Assembly (NCBI RefSeq): GCF_000485595.1
Contig: NW_014577110.1
Coordinates: 417,703 to 481,702 of the forward strand
Length of the DNA stretch: 64,000 nucleotides
DNA from: Priapulus caudatus
Lineage: Eukaryota; Priapulida; Priapulimorpha; Priapulimorphida; Priapulidae
Direction: 5' to 3'
Positions 48,480 to 60,110 of this stretch are shown here, piece after piece. Positions within the stretch are counted from its first letter, which is position 1. Every line of letters starts with the position of its first letter. The position numbers and the translations under genes were made by a program. The notes beneath the pieces were generated by a model that ran no database searches, was not told the origin of the DNA, and saw only the letters and a list, made by a program, of their open reading frames with translations.

Positions 48480-48480
48480 A
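48358..48480. repeat. (GA)n microsatellite
   Basis: Pure GA from about 48414 to 48470 with GA-rich flanks; Ser/Leu-rich minus-strand frames are artefacts. Confidence 0.95.
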
Positions 48481-48739
48481 ACGATCATCCTTCCCACAAT
48501 TCATCCAGTTTAATTCGTGTAAGGTGTTCATCTTACTATGAACTGCAGTTTTCAAATACGAAGGCATTTCGAGTTTGTTACACACTACTATTGTTATCTC
48601 GTGTACTGGCGTACGCCTATATCCTGTTATCGTATATAGAGGTTTTACGAGGGTCGAGTTTTCACGCGTAAGGCTCCACGTCGTTTTCCGTGCCCGCTTG
48701 CTTCTAGATATGTCATCCTCTATATAACACGATTGATTT

Positions 48740-48965
48740 TCTCGTGCGTTTTACAGCCAATCTGTCTGCGCAAGGTCCGTAACCACCCATTACTTCTCGT
48801 TTGCCACCAGAAGCACAATTGGCGTTTGATTTCCCCCATTTCTCAATTGCATGCAGATCCATACGCCGTCGTGGGCGTAATGGCGGCCCGTATCCATTGT
48901 ATAATGAGCCGGCTATTAGCGCCAGTAATACGTGTAATGTGTGGTTACTACCCCACTGATTAGCC
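48740..48965. promoter_or_regulatory. candidate cis-regulatory block
   Basis: Unique, non-repetitive sequence dense in textbook binding cores: AACCACCCA (GLI-like, 48781), CATTGT (SOX-like, 48895), several TAAT/ATTA cores and TGTGGTTA (RUNX-like, 48940-48947). No coding frame. Call rests on motif density only. Confidence 0.25.
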
Positions 48966-51560
48966 GCGAGTGTCAAGGCGCGTGGCGGCTAGGCGCAGTC
49001 CGCAGCCCGAACATTCTTTTGTCTTCGCCACGTCGGCGGCTTAATAAAGTAGCATTAGTGAGACAGTAATGCGGCTTAACAGCCGCTGCCGTGAAGGATT
49101 CGCGGCGCGAAAACATGTTATTTAGCAAAGAAGCCACGGTTTTATACGCGAGAGCGTTGCCCCTTGGGAGGAGCTCGCCTTCTGCCTGACTCACTGGGTT
49201 GCGACTCCTCGTTCGATAGAGCAGGCGAGCATAGTCCGGGGATTGTCTTACCCGTCCCTGCACGCGTGCGGTTATGGTTAAAACAAATTATAGACAAAAC
49301 GCCGCGAGTTCATAATACTCAAGTCACCCCGTTCTCCCGCTCTCCCTTTCTCTCTGACTGCCATAGGCTATTAACAGTTTTTGGCATTTCCCCGGTGGTT
49401 TGGTCGAGTAAGCCGCTAAAACGGACCCGCACAGGTCGGGTTTAGGCGACGGATATTCAGCTCATAGCATAACGATATAATCCGACCTTTCCGCTAAATT
49501 CAGCCGTGTACGTCTACGCCGCCCTTTCTACCGTAAGCCATCGCTAATCTCCCACCGCACGCTCACACGTGTAATCGGCTGCTGCTGCGGCGCTCGAATC
49601 AGCTTCTCCCGCGACGTGACGAATCCTATGATTACCGAAGTGAAAATTACTTCGCCTGGTGTAATAATCTTGGTCGTGTTTGAGAGCGAGAGAGCGGTGG
49701 CAGGCCGATAGCTGGGCGGAGGTGATATTTGTAATAACTGTGGAACTGTTGGCAGCTCCGCATCGGCGGGGTGGAGGAGTCCTGGCAAATGTATAGGTGC
49801 GCGTGGCGTGCGTTGCCGCAGACACTTGGAACGCTTCAATAATAAAATAGAGTCTCTATATTCTTGTTGTTAGTGCACCGCGGCGCGCGTGCGATGTACT
49901 CGTCTGATGCAGCTGAGCATTTCAACGGTATTTACAGGAAACTATCAGTAATAAGAGGCGAAAGAGAGTAGTGAAACATTAAGACTTTGGTAGTAAATAC
50001 ATATCGTGTTTATTTACCATCATTTTATTATTAAAACGTTCTGTGCAAGTGCATATGTACATTGCATACAGCGTGTACAATGTTAATAGCCGCCCGCTAT
50101 CATAACGACGCAATTTCATATTAATATAAAATCTTGTACGCATGACTATACCGCTATCACCGCCACACACACCCCACACACACCCACGCGCGCATACATA
50201 CACACACACGCGCGCGCGTGGGTATAATACGCACTTCTTCTATGAATTAACGCGGTATTTGCTATATCGGAGTACCCGTTACAAAGAACGACTTTTTTCG
50301 ACTATCGCGGTGCGTTTAGCGCTGAGTCACACGCATGCATCGACGAGACAGAAGTGCTCGCCGTTCTCTCACCCACGCGCATAGCGTTCGCAGCCGCAGC
50401 ACGTATACCGTGAATGTACGCTCCCGTGGCCGCGTACGTATATAACATGATGGCGCGGTAATGCAGCGAGTGACGAGGAGAGGGATTTCTGCTGCGTGTA
50501 CTGCTCTATAAGTTGAGACGCTGTTATTTAGCCCGCGGCAGCATATGGATCCAGCAGCGTGGTCTCGCAGCACATGTTGATTTCTGATACCTTCTGGCTA
50601 GATTTTTTTCGCTCGGTTTTCGCCACGCACAAAAAATCACTTCAGGCCTATTTCACGCCTGATAAAACGTAACCGGCACGCAAATGGAAAATATCGGAAA
50701 TCCGTGGCAGTGAGAAATCTTGAATTGCAAAACATCTGTCGCCGTTCCCTGGGCAGTGATTTACATATCCGCGACCGGGGCTATTACGCCACTCTGTGCA
50801 CGGGCGCGATGTGCGTGGTAGGCTGACCAACCATCGTCATCGTCCGTACTCGCCATCTCGCATTAACATCATCGATCTAATCATCAGCGACACATGCGCG
50901 ACGGCAAGATGGCGAACATTTGCGATCAAATACTGCGACTCAAAAAGAGATTTATTACCACCGTTTAATTAAAAGTGGACAAGTGATAAACGTGGAATAC
51001 GATTAACACTGAAAATTACTGCATTGTAAACAATTCATTCGCAATGCCGTAATGTTGTTTAACTGTTTCAGATATATAACTAACTAAATAAAATGCCACT
51101 AATGTGTATATAGGTCGTGGGGAATTGCGACTACGGGAGCATGCCTTCAAATGTTGACGGCTAGAGAGCTTTTAAACTTTATCACGAATATTTTCACGCT
51201 TTAGCAGTTCACGGACACATCAGCGGAACGAGCTTTTACGCGTAATGCGCGCCATACTGGTTTTCCGAGAGAGCCCGCGGTTTCTAACGTGTTTTAGCGG
51301 CATCACGTAACTGTTACGTAAAAGCAGTGAGCGACACACGCGTTTACGACGCGTCCCTCTTATGGCCGTATAGCACGTATGATTAGCCTTTCGTCAGTCA
51401 TGATCAGTACGAAGTGAACAAGGAAACGGCCTATCGCCTCCGTTCGCGCACTGAATTTCTCATTTCACTCGTTATATATAGTCACGGCTGAAAGTAATAT
51501 AGTTTATTATTTACTACGTGCCATCGAAATACCATTTTACACGCACTCGCGCGCGCGCGC
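48966..51560. other. gene-free region
   Basis: Unique sequence with short CA tract (50165-50220). No frame with domain or splice support on either strand. Confidence 0.5.
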
Positions 51561-51875
51561 ACTGCTGCTACTGCTGCTACTGGTGTTGCTACTGCTGCTG
51601 CTGCTTCTGCTGCTACTGCTGCTACTGGCGCCGCTACTGGTGTTGCTACTGCTGGTGTTGTTGTTGCTGCTGCTGCTGCTGCCGCCGCTGCTGCTGCTAC
51701 TGTTACTGCTGCTACCGCCGCCCCTGCTGCTACTGTTGCTCCTGCTGTTGCCGCTGCTATAGCTGCTGCTGCTGCCGCCGCCGCCGCCGCTGCTACTGCT
51801 GCTGCTGCTGCCGCCACCGCCGCCGCCGCTGCTACTGCTGCCGCTGATGCCGCCGCCGCTGCTATTGCTGCATGC
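51561..51875. repeat. imperfect (GCT/GCC)n trinucleotide tract
   Basis: About 315 bp of CTG/CCG/CTA triplets. It opens poly-Ala, poly-Ser/Gly and poly-Cys frames on both strands, the usual sign of a triplet repeat rather than a gene. Confidence 0.92.
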
Positions 51876-53369
51876 TACTGCCATCCCTTATTCTGTCCTC
51901 CCGCAATCGAGTTTTGTTTTTTTGTGTCGCTGCGTAATAATAGATGACATTCATACGTCCACACTACGGGCTGTTAAATATGTATAGATGCACGGCACGC
52001 GAGAGGCAGAAGTTGCCATCGCGTCGACTGCTGTTGCATTCGTCGTGCGCTCATTGAGAGACAGACACCAGCTGATTAATATACATTGTGGTAATGAATT
52101 AGGAGCTGGCGATGTTGTGGCAGACGGTAATTCGATTTTAGCGCAGCGAGGCCTGGTTTTATCAATGTTCGCGTTAACAAATTAAATTAGTGCTCGTAAA
52201 GTATAACCGAAAGCTGACGTGTTGATTATACGTCAACATGGCGCGCGGTTAATGTGAAATTTTTGACCCGTTGCGTGGCTATTGTTATACAATAGGGTCT
52301 GTTATTACGGCGTTCACATCGTCGAGGCGCGGTGCGATGGTATCAGGAGTGGATAATAGAAACTCTCTCTATCCACACTAATAGACACTTCTCTATTATC
52401 CACTCCTGATGGTATCAATCGAAAATATTCAGTTTCGCACATGCAACTGTTCTTGCCAAGAATCATGCATGTTATTACATAATTATATATCATGTGCGAA
52501 TCTGGCATCTTCTCCCTTTTCCAGTGTGTGTGTGACTGTGTGTGCTTGCTCCGTCGCGTGTGAGCTGCACTGGGTGAAGCCTGCGTTATAGCGGACCTGT
52601 GTGCGAGTATATGTGTGACCATGTGTAGCTAGCATATCACTGCGTCCCTATCTGTTCGTGCGTGCGCCGCCGCGGAATTATCTGTAGCAAATCGCGCCTT
52701 GTGGTTACTCAAGTATTTTCCGCTCAAGTCGTCGATGCAAAACAACTCCCGGCTATAATTATCGCTTCACAAACAAGTAAAGTTTGTGTTGAATTGATCT
52801 CGAAAATATGTTGTTATGGTTTACCGGTGCGCACTCGGTTGGCTGTGTACGTTACTGTTATAATTAAATATGAATTCACGTATATAGTTACATACAGTCT
52901 CATGAATCTATATATGCGGGTGTGTGCATGTATGCGTGCGTGCGTGCGTTATGTGTGCGTGCGTGCGTTATGTGTGCGCATATATAAATATTGTGAATGT
53001 ATATATACATGTGTGTATCTATAGTACATATATATATCTTGGTTTGCTTATTGTAATTACAATTATGAGAAGAAAATGTACACAAGAGAAGAGAATTATC
53101 ATCTTCGCATACCCGGTAATAATAGAAGTTCTTTGCTTTTTTTCAAGCTATGCAGCATCGCCACCATACTGAATATAAACTGAAATATCTCGTTGCTGCA
53201 AATATTAACATGAATCATCACTAAGACCAAGATGTGGTATAATAATTATTAATATAGGGTAAACGACAGATACGGTAAACGTAATTATCTTGTTGTGTGT
53301 AATTTTCGCATAAATTGCTTTCTTAACCAGTGGTGTGATTGAGTATCATCTCTGTTTGTTACTGCAAGG
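51876..53369. other. gene-free region
   Basis: AT-rich, with a hairpin near 52.35 kb and a GT/TA-rich patch at 52915-53040. No gene recognised. Confidence 0.5.
52338..52412. repeat. inverted repeat, about 20-bp arms
   Basis: TCAGGAGTGGATAATAGAAA pairs with TTCTCTATTATCCACTCCTGA across a ~25-nt loop. The CACTCCTGAT end matches the hairpin at 3542-3589. Confidence 0.65.
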
Positions 53370-53856
53370 CCTGAGCACAGTGACGTAGTTAGGGGGGAGG
53401 GGCAAAGGGGGCTATGTGCCCCCCTGTTGATCCAAAAGTAAAAAAAAAGAAAAGAATTGTTCTACTAAAAAGAGAATTGTCGTAGTCAGAATGAAGGCTG
53501 TACATGTACTCAAAAGTGCCTCGAATACCATCTCCTGCGATCTACATTTTCAAAATTTTCTGGTGGAGGACCCCCATACCTCCGCCTGTTTTTCAACCCC
53601 CCTCCTTGGAATCCTGGATCCGCCACTGAACAGTTCAGAACATGTCTTGGGAGAAGAGAACAACGAACAAAAATGTCGTCTTTTCGCATGCCGCCCAAAA
53701 CAAAGATTGCAGAGCTGAGAGGTGGGAGAGCGTAGGGTGTGGAGACGGAGGCGGAGGAACCATTAAAATATTAAGTCATCCACTATTTTGCGCAGTTCGC
53801 TGTTTCCCCCCCCCCTCCCCCTGTTAAAAAATCCTGGCTACACCACTGCCTGAACA
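53370..53856. mobile_element. non-autonomous hAT-like element with 8-bp target duplication
   Basis: Left end CAGTGACGTAGTTAGG (53378) and right end CCTGGCTACACCACTG (ends 53848) are imperfect terminal inverted repeats (12 of 16). They are flanked by CCTGAGCA (53370-53377) and CCTGAACA (53849-53856), an 8-bp target duplication with one mismatch. The 471-bp body has no transposase frame. An internal CTGGATCCGCCACTG near 53620 looks like the end of a second related element. Confidence 0.75.
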
Positions 53857-56590
53857 CTATAACGGATGTTCAGCCCCCCGCATCTAAACCAACTCTTGAC
53901 TGCGCAGACTGGATTCCAGGAAGAGACAGAAGCTCCTACGTCGGCATTGCGATAGGAACCGTTTTATCTAGCCACGAGTTGTCGGTCCGCTTACATGACT
54001 ACGTAAAAGCAGGTAGGCGCATACGCGCTCCGATAGTGGGTCGTCGTTTGGCTCTATCGCTAATAAAGTTTACCGCCGTCGCGCATCTCCACTTCCCCTT
54101 CATATGCCCCACTATATACACGAAATTGAATGGAGGGAGGCGGTGCATCACAGCGCCGTAAATAATTCAAACTGGATCCTCACCTCCCAGGCTTTGATAC
54201 GAGCACTCGCACTGAAAGAGCCGAGATCTAACCCGATTTGCAATGGCGATCAAAGCGCCGTGCAGAAACATATCGCAGGCACTGCCTTGATTTGCAGGAT
54301 TTGATATTTCAATTTGATCTAGCAAGCAGCTCTGATGTGGGCCGGCTAAACTGATTGGCGGACCCGGTCGGCTTCGCTGCTCGCTGCTCGATCGCTGCTC
54401 GCTGTGAGCGCGCTTCTTGCTTCTGTCGTAAGTAGAAGATCAATAAGAGCCGCCAGCGTCCAGCTTAATCTTTCATATCGCTATCACTTAGTCGCCCAAC
54501 AAAACGCAGTCCCAAAGCTCTAAGCAGTTTAGTCGCCCCGTGGCAGCCTGGCGAGCCGTGGCGGTTGCCTCGGTGCGTCGGCACCATCTCGCCCGTGGGA
54601 GGGAGCAGCAGAGACAGCAACGCCTGCATGCGTAAGCGCGCGCGTGTGGGCCGCTGTGCCCGCACAAACACGCGGCTAACTGAGGACGACAGTCGCCGCG
54701 CGACGTCAACCGATGACAAATACATACACTTAATGCGATCGCGGCGTCGTTGCCGATGGTGACGACGACGATGATGATGACGATGACACTCCCGGCGATA
54801 AGAGAGAGAGAGAGAGGGAGAGAGAAACCCGTCTTTCAGTTTTAATAAAAATGGTAACTCTCCTCTCCTCGGTCTCCTCCCCTGTCTAAAGCGTCGTCAA
54901 TCTCCTACTACTACTGCTGCTATCGAGAGCCAAGTTGCGGAGGGATGTTGTATGTGTGTGAGGGCGGGGCGTACCAAAACCGATGTTGTGCCTAAGCATA
55001 CTGCTGCGTGCTGCGCCTGCTAAAGCGACGACGTGACGGCCGCCACCGCCGCTCGCTCGCTCGCTCGCTCGCTCGGCGAGCTAATTCTAACGTATGAACC
55101 TCCGCGGTGCAATAGCGGCACTCTCGCCGCGCGCTTTTCCTATTCTTACACGTAAATTATACGGCCGTAAACTTATGGGCAGCGCGTGTGTGCGTGTGGC
55201 AGCATTCGACTCGCCTGCTAATCGGATTTTAGGAGCGACGGGTCGCGGTGCAGCGGGATTCATCGCTTCCCGGTGTCGGCCGCTCGTCTGTCAGGCGGAG
55301 CGTGCGAGCGTTAACATCAACGTAAACGCTGAATGATTCGCTCGCTTTTCTGATATACGAACGCACGCGGCAATCCGACGAAGTCGGCAATCAAATGCGG
55401 GGCGGTCAAACGTCGGGCGTTATGACAGATAAACGTTTAGTACAACGACTCCCGGTAGGTGGCTCTCGGGGCTTCGTAAACTGCGAGCTACTCGGCGCGT
55501 GAATTAGTAATGTAAATAGATATTCAACGGTTTCGTTTATACGGCGCCCCACGGAGAGAAGGAATGCTAGGAGATGCGGAGAGAAAAAGGAGCCGAAGAG
55601 AGGAAATAATTGGTGCGCGTTGTGATGACTATAGAAGGAAGAGGCGGAGGCAGAGAGAACAGAGCGGCGGCGGCGCGCGCGCAACCGTGTAAACCATTTA
55701 AAAACCATTATGATAACGAGATCTCGATCTGAAGACGCTGCAACGCATGCAATTATCTGCATCTGCACAGGTCTGCATGCGTGCGTGCGCGGCGGTGCAA
55801 GGCAGAGCCGAATGCAAATAAAAATACGTCCGAACTCATTATCCGAGATCAAAAACCACATTAAAATTCTCGAAATTTTACGACGTACGAAAGATTTCGC
55901 TGCCTCGTTCAATGACGGAGTTGAGAGAAACTTTATGGCCCGATGTATTCGATTACATTCGGGCAAATTTGACGCAGCCCAGTTCTCCTGTTTTTATTCT
56001 ATAACTGTTAATAAATAAATACGTTTACCATCGCCAGGAGCCCCGTTCGCCCATTAAATCGGGACGGGATAAATTCGCTAATTTTTCCGGTATGCTTTTT
56101 AATTAACGAGCCGTGACAAGCGGAGACGCACCGCCCTGGGATAGCGTATCCTGGCGGCCGAATGAAATACCAGCTGACAAGGAGTAATTATATGAATCAG
56201 GAAAAATGTTTGCTAATTGACCAGTTCGCCCCGATGCTCATCTCTTGAAATTGCTTGACAAGCATCGGGGGGCCCAGCCGTCAGGGTTCGTAAGACTACG
56301 GGCCAACGAATGGCAAGCGCCAACAGAAGCCGGCATGTCCGTGCGGGCCGCCGTTGACCTGCCGTCCCCAAGGGCTTACAGAGCAGCTCACACGGCACTT
56401 GCCTTTCGTTTACCGCGTGTTTACCGAATACTAATCAGGCTGTGAATAGACATCCATGTCAAAATTACATTGATATATTCCCTATTATCTACTTCTGATA
56501 TTATATATACGTTGCTTCCAATAACAATCGGCTTGCGTACGCAGGCAAGCAGTTTCCCCACACGCGACAAATATATTAGCTCACCGCTAG
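53857..56590. other. gene-free, partly CpG-rich region
   Basis: Short GA, GCTC and GAC runs; frames up to 186 aa at 55.4-56.0 kb lack motifs, splice context or domain character. 55990-56180 is unique and rich in ATTA/TAAT cores. Confidence 0.5.
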
Positions 56591-56592
56591 CA

Positions 56593-56594
<2 letters not shown>

Positions 56595-56641
<47 letters not shown>

Positions 56642-56646
56642 ATATA
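56595..56646. repeat. (TA)n microsatellite
   Basis: Two TA runs joined by TACA. Confidence 0.9.
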
Positions 56647-57041
56647 CATAAACAAATATGGCTGCGAGAAATATTGCATTGCAAAGAATGCAGAGCGTGT
56701 ATCGTGCTACGAAACAAAATCCATATTTGTCGCTGAAAAATCAATGTTGCCTGCTGAACAGTGCTGCCACCTTCAATAAACACGTCTTCTCGCCACCGAC
56801 AGTCGTTGCGACGTGCACAAACGATGGTGTGACAGAGTGGGCGAGTACAGTTTGCCAGATCTGGTATACCGTACAGATACAACGTAGACGTAACAACACG
56901 CAAAATGTGCCAGTGAAATCATAGGTAGACTAAGGCTGGTAAAATAAAAAAAATTGACGTGTCACAGCCATATAGTCTAAGTAATATTTACTCCTGATTT
57001 TGCATATCACAAAACATTTATCAGAAATCAATAGTTAAACA

Positions 57042-57042
<1 letters not shown>

Positions 57043-57092
<50 letters not shown>

Positions 57093-57102
57093 NNNNNNNN
57101 NN

Positions 57103-57135
<33 letters not shown>

Positions 57136-57200
57136 CGTGTGTGCGTGCGTGTGTGTGCGTGCGTGTGCGTGTGTGTGTGTGTGCGCGCGCGCGTGTGTGC
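57043..57200. repeat. (TA)n - gap - (GT)n
   Basis: TA run to 57092, ten N at 57093-57102, GT run with GC interruptions to about 57200. Second assembly gap in the window. Confidence 0.93.
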
Positions 57201-57373
57201 GTGCATGTGTTTGTAGCATACATAGCTGTCGGGAAGTGTGGCGTGTATATGCGCGCGTCCGTACCTCTCTATGAGTCTGCATAGGTAATGAAGCATCGCA
57301 TACATTGCCCTAAATAAACGCACATAATTTTTGGTTCTACGTTACTATTCTCACTATGTCATGGACCCACCCA

Positions 57374-57376
57374 TGC

Positions 57377-57410
<34 letters not shown>

Positions 57411-57480
57411 GATTAAAAACAACAAGAACCGGAGCATTAGCAATAATAATAATAATAACAACAACAACAACAACAACAAC
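57374..57480. repeat. (CAA)n / (AAT)n microsatellite
   Basis: Two triplet runs separated by about 40 bp; poly-Asn and poly-Val frames are artefacts. Confidence 0.93.
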
Positions 57481-58361
57481 GCCCATGGTCGCATGCACTC
57501 GCGCACTCACGCAAGCACACGTGCACTCATGAACCCACGCACCTAAACACGCGCACACGTGAATATAATTATATTTTTGGTTCTATTTTGGTTGGGCGCC
57601 CATATACGCACATACAGACTTATACAAGCACGTTGCAGAGCTGAAAAACGGTATGCACTTTTCATAACGTTTAGTTATTTCTCCCTTGCGCTCGCATCTG
57701 AAACTATGCAACTGAATCACAAACGAAAAGGCCACCCGCGACATTTCGCAGCTTCACTTCTCACTCCTACTGTTTGAAAGGTCGAAACCCCGAGAAATAA
57801 CCCATTATACGAAGTACCCCGCGGTAATATTTTACACACAGGCGCGCTTCGCTTGAAAATGGAGCCAGAGCTTTGTTGATTTTGTTTGCACTCGTTCCGT
57901 GAGTGAATGGCGGAAACCGCACGGTGGTACCATTCACGTGGTTCTTACGTGAGGGCACGCGTAAGCGGATCATCGAGGATAATGTATAGGATGCAGCGAA
58001 AACATTTTAACCGAATAATGCGACGCGACCCGCGTGCCCCGTGCTAGTGCGCATTGTCGTCGCTCCGGTTCGCATATATACAAAATGTAAAGCGAGCTAT
58101 AAATTTATAGCGGTCTTTGTCGCGTACCATTGAAATTTGATGCATAGTCGCGCGCGAGTATGTATATGCACCCGGCGTCGATCGACACACGACATTTGCG
58201 GCCGCGGCTCCCGATTGCTACCGCGCTGCTGCTATTGCATGCAGTCTGCTCCGTGTAACGCGACCGCCATTGATTGCGTATAAACATGCACAAGCGTTCA
58301 AAAACCTGGCGCGTGACATCTACGGATAGACACCAACAGTCGCGTAGAAATTGCATTCAGG

Positions 58362-58406
<45 letters not shown>

Positions 58407-58495
58407 TGCACGTAATGAGTGCCTGTCCGTAATGATTTATCTTGGAAGACAGACGCTGCCGCTGCCTCCCCTGGCCCCAGGCGACCTCGCCGAAG

Positions 58496-58690
58496 CCAAT
58501 GTCAATTACGAGAGTAAATAGTTTCAGACAGGCTTCCCTCGCTTCTTCGTGATGGGCTGGAATTAGATTGCCCAGCTCTTAATTGTTTCAACTGATTTCT
58601 AATTGTTCTGGCTCCTCGGAGAATCAAAGGTCCCCTGCCCTTTATTGGCAGCTGGTCGAAGAAGATTGATTCGAACGTCAGCAAACTTTG
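58496..58690. promoter_or_regulatory. candidate enhancer-like block
   Basis: Unique sequence with TTAATTG (58579), CAACTG (58589), CTAATTG (58599) and a TCF/LEF-type ATCAAAGG (58623-58630) within 60 bp. There is no coding frame with support. It is the densest homeodomain/E-box/TCF cluster I noticed in the gene-free 46.5-64 kb stretch. Motif density only. Confidence 0.3.
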
Positions 58691-58729
58691 CCGTCCTCCG
58701 GCGCACGTCGGCACCAAGGCAACCTCGCC

Positions 58730-59092
58730 TGTCTCACCTCGCTTCATCTCTCGACGATTGTCTTAACTATCATGTCTCCCCTCGTTTGTCTCAGCTCGCC
58801 TGTCTCAGCTCGTCTGTCTCACGGCGAATGTCTTAACTATCTTGTCTCCCTTCGCTGTTTATCTCAGCTCGTTTGTCTTACCTTGCATGCTTTACGACGA
58901 TTGTTTTAACTAACTTGTCTCTTCTCGTCTGTCATATCTTGCATGTCTCACTTCACTCGCCACATCTCGCAAGTCTCATATCGTCCGCCTTGCCTCACCT
59001 CTCCACTCTGCTTCGCTACGTCTGCCTGTTTCACTTTGTCTGCACCACTTCATCATTCTCATCTCGCCTGTATCACCTCGCCTGTCTCAAAG
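58730..59092. repeat. pyrimidine-rich minisatellite (CTCGCCTGTCTCA type)
   Basis: Irregular 11-30 bp units built on CTCGYYTGTCTCA with ACGATTGTCTTAACTA inserts. Frames across it are Ser/Leu/Cys-rich artefacts. Confidence 0.75.
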
Positions 59093-59769
59093 AAGGCATG
59101 CTTGGCGGCCTTGCGTCATGGCGAGGATTTCCTGCATCAAGTTCCTTTGCGTCGAGCGTGACCATGTTCCATTTCATCTCCCCGAATTCATGCTCGTTAC
59201 ATTTTTATTCTTGGGTTTCCTTGTGGAATCGATATAGTTTACGGACGACCCACGTTAAACTACCCGCGGCACGTAGCTACAAGCGCTTCCCCTCTACGGA
59301 GTATAAAAGTCAAATATAATAACTGTAGACGTAACATCAACGACAAGAGGCGCGCGGCAATTCAGCGCCAATGCTGACGGCATCCGGCGATGAACATAAA
59401 AATTTTTGACGGCGATGACTGCGGCGACGCTGGCGATACCTGGCGATCCTGAGGTCTATGCGGGTAAGCTGCGCCTGCGCGTGCGAGCGTCAGCATTTTG
59501 GGCGCGGAAGATCACCCGCCGCAGAGCCGTGCTCTCCCTTTGCGCGCACACAGTCAAACATCTTTGCTTTCTCGACATGCTTCACGTTAATTCGATTGTC
59601 CTAGTGATCTGATCTGTGAAGCCTCTGAGACGTGTAACCCCACGTCGAATACTTTGCAAACATTTAGTCGCGGTATTAGCATTGGCGCGGCCGTCGCTGC
59701 GTGTGTGTTAACTCGCGCCGAGAGAGCGAGGGACATGCGGGAAACGTTTTGTGGTTAACGGTATCTAAG

Positions 59770-60110
<341 letters not shown>

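Noticed and set aside
51482-51884. Poly-Ala, poly-Ser/Gly and poly-Cys proteins
   Set aside because: Products of a triplet repeat, open on both strands in several frames.
55406-55966. 186-aa minus-strand open frame
   Set aside because: No recognisable motif, no splice context, CpG-rich sequence where stops are rare; other frames are open as well.
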